Assembly: GCA_012728215.1 (NCBI GenBank)
Contig: JAAYFO010000046.1
Location: forward strand, 1-41,398
Reading direction: 5' to 3'
Source of the DNA: Spirochaetales bacterium
GTDB taxonomy: Bacteria > Spirochaetota > Spirochaetia > Sphaerochaetales > Sphaerochaetaceae
DNA: 41,398 nt
This document shows, in pieces, positions 1-8,063 of the stretch (the first letter of the stretch is position 1; each line of letters begins with the position of its first letter). The notes under the pieces were generated by a model. It ran no database searches. It saw only the letters and a list, made by a program, of their open reading frames with translations, and was not told where the DNA came from. Both the position numbers and the translations under genes were made by a program.

Positions 1-85
1 AATCCCTCCAAAGCCCTTACAAAAACTGACACCTATTCACCGGCTTCCAAGCTCCGTCAGCTTAGAATATCATCGAAACCTCCAG

Positions 86-121
86 CTGTGAAAGAAAAGA
101 ATCATTTCTCTCCTTTCACAG
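86..121 (+). terminator. Inverted repeat, possible terminator of an upstream gene
   Basis: Perfect 9-base arms CTGTGAAAG (86-94) and CTTTCACAG (113-121) with an 18-base loop, followed by a T-rich stretch ending in six T at about 133-138. It may end transcription from a gene left of the window. The loop is long and the T-run is not adjacent, so an operator or a leader structure for the next gene is also possible. Confidence 0.35.
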
Positions 122-188
122 TTATCATTCTATTTTTTAGTTTATTTTCAACTGAATATCCATTATATTTAGACAAGGAGAATATAAT

Positions 189-752
189 ATGAAGAAGTTC
201 TTTTTAATTCTATCAGTTCTCGTTGCCTTTTCCATGCCATTGATGGCTGAAGGGTTCATTGGTGCCTATGGTGCTGGAGTAGCTTCCGGTCAGGTGTATG
301 GAGGAGTAAATCCAGTCGTCAGCCGTTGCCTTCCGATTGGTGTCAAGTGGGAGCAGGATATCGGATGGTTTGCCATCGGTACTGAACTATCATACAATGG
401 ATTGCTTCTCAAGACTGTTCCCGATGGTTCAGTGCCTGACGGCTCTGTCCTTCTTGGTGCAGCTATTCCAATTTCATATCACTATGCAATCTCTGATGTG
501 CTGAACCTCAATGTCGGGCTTCTGGCCAAAAGCGAGTTCACACTGAAGGGCACGGCGTTCAGTGCCATCGATATCGGTGCGGGGATTGAAAGCTCGCTTA
601 GATTCGATATTGCAGATGCAGTGGGAATAATGCTGGGAATGGAGCTAAGTGTAAGCGTATATTCAATGCAGTTCTCAGGAGGGACAATGAGCATTCTGGA
701 TAACAGGAAGTTCAACGTAGCTCCAAAGATAGCAATCGGATATATTTACTGA
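189..752 (+). CDS. Small outer-membrane beta-barrel protein, function unknown
   Basis: 187 residues. Residues 1-20 form a clear Sec signal peptide (two lysines, a hydrophobic core, cleavage after Leu-Met-Ala). The mature part alternates short hydrophobic strands with glycine-rich turns and ends in an aromatic residue (Tyr), as many barrel proteins do. I do not recognise a named family; size and pattern resemble the OmpA-like or OmpW-like small barrels. The start is supported by AAGGAG at 175-180, eight bases before the ATG. It appears monocistronic, with a hairpin terminator just after it. A second protein of the same general type lies at 23943-24557. The role could be structural, porin-like or adhesive; the sequence does not say which. 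Confidence 0.7.
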   Translation: MKKFFLILSVLVAFSMPLMAEGFIGAYGAGVASGQVYGGVNPVVSRCLPIGVKWEQDIGWFAIGTELSYNGLLLKTVPDGSVPDGSVLLGAAIPISYHYAISDVLNLNVGLLAKSEFTLKGTAFSAIDIGAGIESSLRFDIADAVGIMLGMELSVSVYSMQFSGGTMSILDNRKFNVAPKIAIGYIY

Positions 753-779
753 TAATAAACCGAATTCCTATTTGTATTG

Positions 780-814
780 CAGGCGGAACCGTTGCTATGA
801 TTCCGTCTGTTTTT
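780..814 (+). terminator. Rho-independent terminator
   Basis: CAGGCGGAA (780-788) pairs with TTCCGTCTG (801-809), with one G-U pair, and is followed directly by five T (810-814). It lies 28 bases after the stop of the barrel protein gene and fits as its terminator. Confidence 0.7.
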
Positions 815-955
815 GCATAATGAGTTCCATCTTTCCGTTTTGTTGACTTAAGGACAGGGAAAGGTTAACCTTCTGTTTTGGAGAGGGTCGTATGTTCGGA
901 CATTTGGTGAGCACTGATCAGATATTGACTACTCTTTGCACAAGGGATGACAGAA

Positions 956-1798
956 ATGGAAAAGCAGTATTCAAATAAGCAGTTCAATCTTCATTGCCAC
1001 AGCTTCTATTGTGGACATGGAGAGGGAGAAGTTGATGAGTTCTGCCAGGCGGCAATCAATGCTGGTCTGGAGGTTCTTGGAGAAAGCGAGCATTGCCCTT
1101 TACCTGATGACCGGTATGGCAGTACAAGGATGCAATATGCACAGCTGGACAACTATATCCATGATTGCAGGGCAGCTGAGGCAAAGCATGCTGGCAGTCT
1201 GATTGTGTTCTGCGGAGCTGAGTGCGATTGGGTTGATGAATACAGAAACTATTACGAAGATGAACTGCTTGGAAAGAAAGGTCTGGATTATGCCTTGCTT
1301 TCTGTTCATTATGTTTTTGATGAGAATAATCAAGAACAGCTTGTGATTCGAGGCAAGCCGCTTGGGACGGCAGGCCTCTCAAGATACACTGACAAGTATA
1401 TCAAGGGACTTGAGTCAGGGCTTTTTCTGTTTGGATGCCATCCAGATCTTTTTGGAATGATGTATCGACAATGGGATGCGAATTCTGCAAGCTGCTCACG
1501 TGCCATTATCCAGGCTGCCCTTGAGCTTGATATCCCACTTGAGATCAATGGATTGGGGATGAAAAGAAAGACCGACATGGAGAAGGAAAAGCATGAAAGT
1601 CAGGATTTTATGTATCCAGTTCCGCAATTCTGGGAGATTGCTGCTGAATATGGTGTGAAAGTCATAGTGAATAGTGATTCACATCGTCCAGAGGATGTAT
1701 ATGGAGAAGGACGAAGACTGGCAGAAGCATTTGCTTTAGACATGGGAGTCCGAAGGGTCTCGATGATTGTCCGTGATGGCAGACCTTCAGTTGTCTGA
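956..1798 (+). CDS. PHP-domain phosphoesterase, HisJ/histidinol-phosphatase-like
   Basis: 280 residues from the chosen start. The N-terminal metal motif HCHSF (residues 13-17), a second His at 21, the GESEHCPLP segment, a Cys-His-Pro-Asp motif near 160 and a late Ser-Asp-Ser-His motif near 240 match the PHP family, closest in layout to HisJ histidinol phosphatases (His-P to histidinol, cytoplasmic, metal-dependent). No other histidine genes are near, so the true substrate may be another phosphate ester. Start: an in-frame ATG at 947 abuts the only AGGG, whereas ATG 956 sits nine bases after AAGGG (942-946), so 956 is preferred. It stands alone between the terminator at 780-814 and the next gene's own promoter. 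Confidence 0.75.
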   Translation: MEKQYSNKQFNLHCHSFYCGHGEGEVDEFCQAAINAGLEVLGESEHCPLPDDRYGSTRMQYAQLDNYIHDCRAAEAKHAGSLIVFCGAECDWVDEYRNYYEDELLGKKGLDYALLSVHYVFDENNQEQLVIRGKPLGTAGLSRYTDKYIKGLESGLFLFGCHPDLFGMMYRQWDANSASCSRAIIQAALELDIPLEINGLGMKRKTDMEKEKHESQDFMYPVPQFWEIAAEYGVKVIVNSDSHRPEDVYGEGRRLAEAFALDMGVRRVSMIVRDGRPSVV

Positions 1799-1863
1799 AT
1801 CAACGATACAGTTGCTTTTTTGCTGCTTTTTTTACCACAGAATGAAACTTGAGAAAATAAATA

Positions 1864-1892
1864 ATTCCAAACTGGAATCATTGTGATATAAT
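1864..1892 (+). promoter_or_regulatory. Extended -10 promoter with overlapping palindrome
   Basis: TGATATAAT (1884-1892) is a consensus extended -10 element. Where the -35 should be sits a perfect palindrome, ATTCCA-AAC-TGGAAT (1864-1878). No good -35 hexamer is visible, which fits an extended -10 promoter; the palindrome is a candidate operator. Confidence 0.5.
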
Positions 1893-1928
1893 TAATTTGC
1901 AGAAGTTGTTGCTTCGGGGGAGAATACT

Positions 1929-2546
1929 ATGTCTAAGATCATTACTATTGGAAGAGAATTCGGAAGCGGAGGAAGGTTGATAGCAAAGAACCTTGCGGAG
2001 AAACTCAAAGTCCCATTCTATGACAAGGAGATAGTTCACAAGGCATCTGAGATATCCGGTCTTGATGAGAAGTTCGTTGAAGAAATGGAACAGAAACTCA
2101 ATACACGGCTGCTTTTCAATGTGTCTTCAAATGGACATTTCTTCCCTTCCACTCCAGATGGACAGTTCCCGCCGTTGGAGGACCAGGTGTTCTTTGCGGA
2201 AAGCAAAGTAATCAAATCCTATGCAGACAAAGGTCCATGCATAATTATTGGGCGATGTGCGGATTTTGTCCTTCGTGATAAGTATGAGAGTTTCAACATC
2301 TTCATATATGCACCAAAGGACAAGAGACTGGAAAGGCTTGAGAAGTATTATCATCTGGATACCGATGATTATGAGGGAAGACTGAAGAAGATTGACAAGC
2401 TTCGTGCCCGCCATTATGAATTCTACACCGACAAAAAATGGGGACTGATAGAGAACTATGACCTTTCGATTGATTCGTCAGTATTTGGAATTGAAGGCAC
2501 AGTTGAAATACTAGCCTTGGCAGGGGAACGCTTTCTTAACGGTTGA
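1929..2546 (+). CDS. Cytidylate-kinase-like family protein
   Basis: 205 residues. The N-terminus carries a P-loop variant, GREFGSGGR (residues 8-16), followed by an NMP-kinase-type pattern (FYDKEIV, then helices rich in Glu/Lys). This matches the cytidylate-kinase-like family (Cytidylate_kin2, AAA_26), whose members bind nucleotides but mostly have no proven substrate; CMP/dCMP phosphorylation is a guess. The usual GKST Walker lysine is absent, as is normal for this family. SD GGAG (1919-1922) is six bases before the ATG. It has its own extended -10 promoter. The next gene, sufC, starts 123 bases later and may be separate. Confidence 0.75.
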   Translation: MSKIITIGREFGSGGRLIAKNLAEKLKVPFYDKEIVHKASEISGLDEKFVEEMEQKLNTRLLFNVSSNGHFFPSTPDGQFPPLEDQVFFAESKVIKSYADKGPCIIIGRCADFVLRDKYESFNIFIYAPKDKRLERLEKYYHLDTDDYEGRLKKIDKLRARHYEFYTDKKWGLIENYDLSIDSSVFGIEGTVEILALAGERFLNG

Positions 2547-2669
2547 TGCCTGAATTTGCAAATCTCAATCTGCTTTCGCGCTGTTTGCCGGAAGCGCTTG
2601 AACAGGATTCCAAAGGTTGTTCATTTGCCTGGAATTCAGTATATTCAACTATAAGGAATTATTCAGAAT

Positions 2670-3368
2670 ATGATAGAACTGAAGGACATAGCCATCACCA
2701 AGGGTGGCAGGCAGATACTGCACGACATTAATTTGCGGATTCCTGATAATGAATTCGTCGCAATCACGGGACCTAATGGGTCTGGAAAATCAACTCTTGC
2801 AAAAATCATGATGGGAATCGAAAAGCCGGATTCGGGAATGATTCTCATGGATGGGAAGGATATAACGGATCTGACGATCCCGCAGCGAGCTGCACAGGGA
2901 ATCGCATTTGCCTTTCAGGCACCTGTGTCTTTCAAGGGGATTACAGTCAGACGCCTTATGGAATTGGCTTCCAAGAAGGAACTTTCCAAGAGTGAAGTCT
3001 GCAATTATCTTTCCAAGGTCGGACTCTGTGCCAATAACTATCTCTCAAGAGAGGTGAATTCTTCACTGTCCGGTGGAGAGCTGAAACGAATTGAGATTGC
3101 ATCTGTCCTTGCCCGACATGCCAGCGTCTCAATCTTTGATGAACCTGAAGCTGGCATAGACCTTTGGAGCTTCAAGAACCTCATCGATGTGTTTGGTGAA
3201 CTCAGGGCAGAGTGCAATGGCAGCATTGTCGTGATTTCTCACCAGGAGAGGATCCTGAACATCGCTGACAGAGTGGTTCTTCTGGAAGACGGGACTATCA
3301 AGGATGTGATCAAGCAAGGCGAGAAATACAGCCTTTTCACAGACCAGATACGTTGCTGCAAATGCTGA
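2670..3368 (+). CDS. sufC: SufC-type Fe-S assembly ATPase
   Basis: 232 residues, a single ABC ATPase domain. Walker A GPNGSGKST is at 34-42, the signature LSGGE near 133, and Walker B with Asp-Glu near 156-157. The glutamate-rich FDEPEAGID segment is typical of SufC rather than of transporter ATPases. SufC drives conformational change in the SufB scaffold during [4Fe-4S] cluster building in the cytosol. The stop overlaps the SD of the next gene (sufB), so the two are translationally coupled. No sufS, sufU, sufD or sufE is alongside, so this is a two-gene SUF unit. SD AAGGAA lies around 2655, about ten bases before the ATG. Confidence 0.9.
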   Translation: MIELKDIAITKGGRQILHDINLRIPDNEFVAITGPNGSGKSTLAKIMMGIEKPDSGMILMDGKDITDLTIPQRAAQGIAFAFQAPVSFKGITVRRLMELASKKELSKSEVCNYLSKVGLCANNYLSREVNSSLSGGELKRIEIASVLARHASVSIFDEPEAGIDLWSFKNLIDVFGELRAECNGSIVVISHQERILNIADRVVLLEDGTIKDVIKQGEKYSLFTDQIRCCKC

Positions 3369-3376
3369 GGTGCGAT

Positions 3377-4363
3377 ATGGAAAGCAATAAAGATTCAATG
3401 ATTGATAAAGCAGAAGCACGGGATTCGTCCAATGATGTGGATGTGAGACTTCTTGATACGATCTTGGCCAGCAAGAGTCTGAAGGACGACAAGGGCCTGG
3501 AGACTGGTGCGCATAGCCTCAGAAAGAACGGTCTTTCGGTCGAGCTTAAAAGCACACCTAATGTAAGGATCGAAAAGAAGGAAGATCATCCGGGCATAGA
3601 TGTGTTCGTCAGGGACGACACACCTCTTGAGTTCGTTCACGTTCCTGTGATCATCACTAAAGGCGGATTTGATGATGTCGTTTATAATGACTTCCACATA
3701 GGTCGAAATGCACATGCCATCATTGTCGCAGGTTGCGGGATTCATAATGATGACGCCTGCAATGCCCAGCATGATGGAATTCACCGGTTCTTTCTCGACG
3801 AAGGTGCAGATGTGCAGTATGTCGAGAACCATTATGGAGAAGGCGAGGGAAGCGGAGAGAGAATCCTCAATCCAGAGACCGACGTCCATTTGGGCAAGGG
3901 TGCTGTGCTTCGCATGGAGATGGTTCAGATCAAGGGTGTTGATTCTACTGTCCGTACAACCAATGCCGAGCTGGATGATAATGCGACCCTGCTGGTCACT
4001 GAGAAAATAATGACATCCCAAAAGCAGAGTGCCAAGACGATTTTCAATGTGAAGCTCAATGGCAAGGATTCAAAATGTCAGGTCACTTCCCGCAGCTATG
4101 CCATTGACGATTCCAGCCAGAAGTTCATCTCAAACATTGAAGGCAATGCAAAGTGCTTTGCACATGTTGAATGTGATGCAATAATTAGAGATCATGGAAA
4201 GGTGACTTCGGAGCCGGCGATAACCGCCAATGATGTCGATGCCAACATGATTCATGAAGCTCAGATTGGAAAGATTGCAGGAGAGCAGCTTGTCAAGCTG
4301 ATGACATTGGGGCTTTCAGAGAAAGAGGCGGAAAAGGAAATCATCAACGGTTTTCTTGCCTGA
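3377..4363 (+). CDS. sufB: SufB/SufD-family scaffold (minimal SufB-like)
   Basis: 328 residues, much shorter than canonical SufB (about 470-495). The middle is the beta-helix-rich SufBD core; the C-terminus has the family signature, with acidic N-terminal anchor, MIHEAQIG (the conserved His of the SHGATVG motif), then LMTLGLSEKEAEKEIINGF. It should be the cluster scaffold partnered by SufC. A TTG at 3353 could extend the frame, but ATG 3377 has GAGG (3367-3370) six bases upstream and is preferred. With only sufC beside it, the pair resembles the minimal SUF-like systems (SMS type) described in anaerobes; assignment as SufB rather than SufD cannot be settled by eye. Confidence 0.85.
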   Translation: MESNKDSMIDKAEARDSSNDVDVRLLDTILASKSLKDDKGLETGAHSLRKNGLSVELKSTPNVRIEKKEDHPGIDVFVRDDTPLEFVHVPVIITKGGFDDVVYNDFHIGRNAHAIIVAGCGIHNDDACNAQHDGIHRFFLDEGADVQYVENHYGEGEGSGERILNPETDVHLGKGAVLRMEMVQIKGVDSTVRTTNAELDDNATLLVTEKIMTSQKQSAKTIFNVKLNGKDSKCQVTSRSYAIDDSSQKFISNIEGNAKCFAHVECDAIIRDHGKVTSEPAITANDVDANMIHEAQIGKIAGEQLVKLMTLGLSEKEAEKEIINGFLA

Positions 4364-4443
4364 CCTGTCGTGTGGATCCGGATTGTGCATTGCAGGCATG
4401 ATTCGGTAATTGAATTAAGAACTAACTTCAGATGGAGGAATAA

Positions 4444-5751
4444 ATGAATAATCTGATCGGTAACTATATGGATTTCATAAGCGATTGCAAGACAGAACGC
4501 AAATGCGTCAGTCGTATCGAGCAGGAAGCCAGGGAAAATGGATACAGGAGCATTGATGAATTTGAATCAATCACTTTTGGTGACAAGGTGTTTGTCAACA
4601 AGATGGGCAAAAGCATTGCATTGTTTGAGGTTGGAACTGGTGACATTTCAGAGGGAATGAACATACTCTGTGCACACCTGGATTCGCCGCGGTTGGACGT
4701 GAAGCAGAATCCGGTTTATGAGAAGGAAGGCATAGTCTATCTGAACACTCATTACTACGGTGGAATCAAGAAGTACCAATGGGTCGCCATTCCGCTTGCG
4801 ATTCATGGAGTTGTCTGCCTGAAGGACGGAAGTTCGATCGAAGTGAACATCGGCGATGAAGACGGCGATCCTGTCTTCTGTGTGTCGGATATTCTTCCCC
4901 ATATAGCACAGGAGCAGATGAAGAAGCCTGCTTCTGACTTCATTGAAGCTGAGAAGCTCGACCTTCTGATGGGAGCCTTTTTTGAAGAGAATACCGGAAA
5001 GGAGAAGATCCTTGCAATTCTCAAGGAAAAGTATGGAATAGACGAAGTTGATTTCATTTCCTCTGAATTGGAGGTTGTCCCAGCTGGAAAGGCTCGTGAA
5101 TGCGGCCTGGACCGCAGCCTGATTCTTGGCTATGGTCAGGATGACAGAGTCTGTGGCTATTCTTCGGCGAAGGCGATGTTCGAATCCAAGGCTGGAAGTA
5201 GAACCAATTGCTGCCTTCTGGTGGACAAGGAAGAAATTGGAAGCTGTGGCGCAACAGGAATGAGAAGCCGATTTCTTGATAACGCTGTAGCTGATGTAGT
5301 TGCAAAGATGAACAAGCCATACAGTGAGTACACGGTGAGGAAGACACTTGAGAATTCAATGATGCTGTCAAGCGATGTCAATTCTGCGTATGACCCATTG
5401 AACAGTGAACTCTATGACAAGCAGAATTCTTCTTTCCTTGGAAAGGGTGTTGTCTTCAACAAGTATACAGGTTCGAGAGGAAAGAGCGGAGCCAGTGATG
5501 CCAACCCAGAGTTCATTGCCAAGCTTCGAGGTCAGTTGGAAGCCCATGAAGTGACATTCCAGACAGCCGAGATGGCCAAGGTCGATGTCGGTGGTGGTGG
5601 AACGATTGCACTCTATGCTGCCTACTATGGCATGCAGGTGATAGATTGCGGAGTTGCTGTTCTCAGCATGCATGCTCCATGGGAGATCACCAGCAGATTT
5701 GATGTGGAGCAGGCGTTTGCCGCATACAAGGCTTTCCTGCTGATTGGCTGA
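4444..5751 (+). CDS. M18-family aminopeptidase
   Basis: 435 residues, full length for M18 dinuclear zinc aminopeptidases. Expected metal and catalytic residues are all present: His78 and Asp80 (AHLDSPR), Asp-Asp near 234 (GQDDR), Glu263-Glu264 (DKEEIGS), Asp311 (SSDVN) and His410 (MHAPWE). The cytoplasmic enzyme removes N-terminal residues, classically acidic ones, from peptides. SD GGAGG is just upstream of ATG 4444. It follows sufB by 80 bases without a visible terminator. A second, clearly distinct M18 enzyme is at 14192-15478, so the organism carries two subtypes. Confidence 0.9.
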   Translation: MNNLIGNYMDFISDCKTERKCVSRIEQEARENGYRSIDEFESITFGDKVFVNKMGKSIALFEVGTGDISEGMNILCAHLDSPRLDVKQNPVYEKEGIVYLNTHYYGGIKKYQWVAIPLAIHGVVCLKDGSSIEVNIGDEDGDPVFCVSDILPHIAQEQMKKPASDFIEAEKLDLLMGAFFEENTGKEKILAILKEKYGIDEVDFISSELEVVPAGKARECGLDRSLILGYGQDDRVCGYSSAKAMFESKAGSRTNCCLLVDKEEIGSCGATGMRSRFLDNAVADVVAKMNKPYSEYTVRKTLENSMMLSSDVNSAYDPLNSELYDKQNSSFLGKGVVFNKYTGSRGKSGASDANPEFIAKLRGQLEAHEVTFQTAEMAKVDVGGGGTIALYAAYYGMQVIDCGVAVLSMHAPWEITSRFDVEQAFAAYKAFLLIG

Positions 5752-5791
5752 CGGCAGTCTGTGATATGTGAGGATTCAGACTTCACTTTTG

Positions 5792-5820
5792 TTGACACCC
5801 CATACAGTGGGTGCTAGATT
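5792..5820 (+). promoter_or_regulatory. Sigma-70-type promoter of deoC-cdd with embedded inverted repeat
   Basis: TTGACA (5792-5797), a 17-base spacer, and TAGATT (5815-5820). An inverted repeat CACCC (5796-5800) / GGGTG (5809-5813) lies inside the promoter, overlapping the end of the -35 and most of the spacer. A repressor bound there would block polymerase. The predicted start (about 5827) gives a leader of only about 11 bases with AAGGAG at its 5' end. Confidence 0.6.
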
Positions 5821-5837
5821 TAGTTCAAGGAGTTGTC

Positions 5838-6485
5838 ATGAAAATTAATGAAATTGCAAGACATATTGATTATACGCAGCTGAAGGCCTTTGCCACTTGG
5901 GATGACATCAAGGCCCTTTGTGATGAAGCCATAGCTCATGAGACAGCATCGGTATGCATCCCACCAAGCTATGTGAGGCCAGTGCATCAGGCATATGGTG
6001 ACAAGATTCGCATATGCACAGTAATTGGATTCCCATTGGGATACAACACAACCGAGACCAAGGTGTTCGAAGCAAGAAAAACAATCGAGGAAGGGGCTGA
6101 GGAAGTGGACATGGTGGTGAACATTGGTGATGTGAAGATGCATCATTGGGACAAGATCACTGATGAGATAGCCGCAATTCGCAAGGCTTCCAAGGGAAAG
6201 ATTCTGAAGGTCATCGTTGAGACTTGCTATGATACCGACGAAGAGAAAGTTCAGCTGTGCAGATGCGTGACCGAAGGTGGTGCTGACTATATCAAGACCT
6301 CCACCGGATTTGGAACCGCAGGAGCAGCGTTGGAGGATATCAAGCTGTTTGTCAGCAATATCGGACCAGACGTGAAGATCAAGGCTGCCGGAGGAATTCG
6401 GACCAAGGCCGACATGGAAGCATTCCTGGATGCTGGTTGCGATCGCATCGGGGCAAGTGCCAAGTTCGATTCCCTTAAGGATTGA
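5838..6485 (+). CDS. deoC: Deoxyribose-phosphate aldolase
   Basis: 215 residues, normal for DeoC. It cleaves 2-deoxyribose-5-phosphate to glyceraldehyde-3-phosphate and acetaldehyde in deoxynucleoside breakdown. The Schiff-base lysine is Lys153 (YIKTSTGFG), the proton-relay lysine Lys182 (IKAAGGIRT), and Asp91 lies in VDMVVNIG. An in-frame GTG at 5811 exists, but ATG 5838 has AAGGAG (5827-5832) at ideal spacing and gives the family N-terminus. The stop overlaps the start region of cdd, so the two form an operon for (deoxy)nucleoside use, controlled by the promoter/operator at 5792-5820. Confidence 0.95.
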   Translation: MKINEIARHIDYTQLKAFATWDDIKALCDEAIAHETASVCIPPSYVRPVHQAYGDKIRICTVIGFPLGYNTTETKVFEARKTIEEGAEEVDMVVNIGDVKMHHWDKITDEIAAIRKASKGKILKVIVETCYDTDEEKVQLCRCVTEGGADYIKTSTGFGTAGAALEDIKLFVSNIGPDVKIKAAGGIRTKADMEAFLDAGCDRIGASAKFDSLKD

Positions 6486-6487
6486 TG

Positions 6488-6904
6488 ATGGTTGACAGGA
6501 AAGATCTGATCAATATGGCTTTGGATATGAGAAGCCGTTCTTATGTCCCTTATTCTCATTTTGCTGTAGGCGCTGCTTTGCTTTGCCGTGATGGGAAGGT
6601 TTTCCCAGGCTGCAATATTGAGAATTCGAGCTTTGGTGCGACAAACTGTGCAGAAAGAACTGCTTTCTTTTCTGCAGTTGCAGATGGTGAGAAGAAATTT
6701 TCAGCGATTGCCATAGTAGGTGGACCAGAGGGGAAGGCTCCTTCTGCCCTGTGTCCACCCTGTGGAATCTGCAGGCAGATCATGCTTGAATTCTGTTCAG
6801 ATGACTTTGAGGTGATTCTTGCAAAAAATCCTGATGACTATCAGGTGTTTCAGCTTTCAGAGCTGATTCCAGTTTCGTTCGGTCCCGGTGACTTGGGAAA
6901 GTGA
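6488..6904 (+). CDS. cdd: Cytidine deaminase
   Basis: 138 residues, the short tetrameric form. It deaminates cytidine/deoxycytidine to uridine/deoxyuridine. Zinc ligands Cys54 with catalytic Glu56 (CAERTAF) and Cys92/Cys95 (PPCGICRQ) are present, as is the N-terminal YVPYSHFAVGAAL motif. Possible starts are TTG 6482, ATG 6485 and ATG 6488; AAGGA (6477-6481) spaces best to 6488. It is coupled to deoC: the deoC stop ends at 6485. Together they feed the pyrimidine deoxynucleoside route toward acetaldehyde and glycolysis. Confidence 0.93.
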   Translation: MVDRKDLINMALDMRSRSYVPYSHFAVGAALLCRDGKVFPGCNIENSSFGATNCAERTAFFSAVADGEKKFSAIAIVGGPEGKAPSALCPPCGICRQIMLEFCSDDFEVILAKNPDDYQVFQLSELIPVSFGPGDLGK

Positions 6905-6954
6905 CGATTTCATACCGACCTGATTGTTTATCTTAATCTCAAATTGAAGGCAGA

Positions 6955-8061
6955 ATGAAGAAGATCATTATTGTTATGCTTGTCATTTTGTTTGCAGGTT
7001 TGTCCTTATCTGCAGACTTTGACTATCAGTTGGATTTAATTTCGTTGGATCCTCTCCACAAGGAATACTTTGCAGACCGCTCAAAGCCTGAAACAAGTCT
7101 TACCTATCTTTTTTTTATTGAAGGTTTTCCAGACCGATTGATTCAGGACAAATATGTCTCTGAAGGAAACCCGAATTATGTGAAAGTCTATAATTTCAAT
7201 GGTGAGATTCCTGGAACAGGAAAAATGGTACGGTTCAATCTGGGAGAAACCATATCGCTTCTCAGAAATACTTTCACTTTTGACAGCTGGCTTAGTCCCA
7301 TAGCTCTGGACTTTTCATTCCAGCCGCTTCTTTCATTTCTCTTTACAGGAAAATTTGATGACAACATAGGCTATGACGGTATCTATTTCTTTGGCGGGAC
7401 ATTCAGCATAGCTGACAAGGTGTCGATGCGTATTGGATATCACCACTATTGCAGTCATTATGGAGATGCCATAATCAAGCGGATTTCTACCGGGGACAGA
7501 CCAGGCACGATAGACGATTCGTTCTGGCTTACATACAAGTATGTCAGGATGAATGACCTGTGCTTTGGATTGTCGATAGAACCTTTCTCATGGTTGAGAC
7601 TTTATGGAGAATACCTTTATCCACCTCGGAACATCAGGAGTCTCAGACCGGATATGTTTGCTCCAAACTGGGTGGAACGGAATGGGCATGCGATCAACCC
7701 TGATTACCCGGATTCATACAATTCAAGGATTGTCAGCCTCGGGATTGAGCTTACCTACGCTTTGTTCCCAAAGTTGGGGGAGACGACGATAGGATATGAT
7801 CTTCATATGTATGAGGAAGGAAAGGTCAAGTATGACAGCGTGAATGGCGGACCTATCACATTTGATGAAGATTCACCGTGGGATATAGAGCATACTGTTG
7901 CCCTCGAGCAGCAGCTGGGATCGGGTTTGTCGTTCAAGATGACCTATCACAACGGTCGCTCGCCAAGCTCGTTTCTATACTTCATGAAGACGTCATATCT
8001 CTCCATTGGAATGAGATTCAATCCTGATTCCAGCCTCAAGCTGTTCAATGTCGGAACCTGA
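6955..8061 (+). CDS. Secreted/outer-membrane protein, DUF1207-like
   Basis: 368 residues with a Sec signal peptide (residues 1-20, cleaved after Leu-Ser-Ala). The rest is rich in aromatic beta-strand segments. The block around IGYHHYCSHYGDAIIKR, followed by the PFSWLRLYGEYLY segment, resembles the DUF1207 family of presumed outer-membrane proteins. Function is unknown. It is 50 bases downstream of cdd with a GAAGG SD, so it may be transcribed with deoC-cdd, which would hint at a link to nucleoside uptake; that is inference only. Its stop is two bases from the stop of the convergent kinase gene, and no terminator is visible between them. Confidence 0.6.
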   Translation: MKKIIIVMLVILFAGLSLSADFDYQLDLISLDPLHKEYFADRSKPETSLTYLFFIEGFPDRLIQDKYVSEGNPNYVKVYNFNGEIPGTGKMVRFNLGETISLLRNTFTFDSWLSPIALDFSFQPLLSFLFTGKFDDNIGYDGIYFFGGTFSIADKVSMRIGYHHYCSHYGDAIIKRISTGDRPGTIDDSFWLTYKYVRMNDLCFGLSIEPFSWLRLYGEYLYPPRNIRSLRPDMFAPNWVERNGHAINPDYPDSYNSRIVSLGIELTYALFPKLGETTIGYDLHMYEEGKVKYDSVNGGPITFDEDSPWDIEHTVALEQQLGSGLSFKMTYHNGRSPSSFLYFMKTSYLSIGMRFNPDSSLKLFNVGT

Positions 8062-8063
8062 GC

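Noticed and set aside
1-188. Open frame on the plus strand from the window edge to a TGA at 186-188
   Set aside because: It has no recognisable protein pattern, contains the hairpin at 86-121 and an AT-rich promoter-like stretch, and overlaps the SD of the next gene. It is more likely a chance open frame.
3395-4021. Long antisense open frame opposite sufB
   Set aside because: The plus-strand SufB motifs are clear; the antisense translation resembles no family and has no SD.
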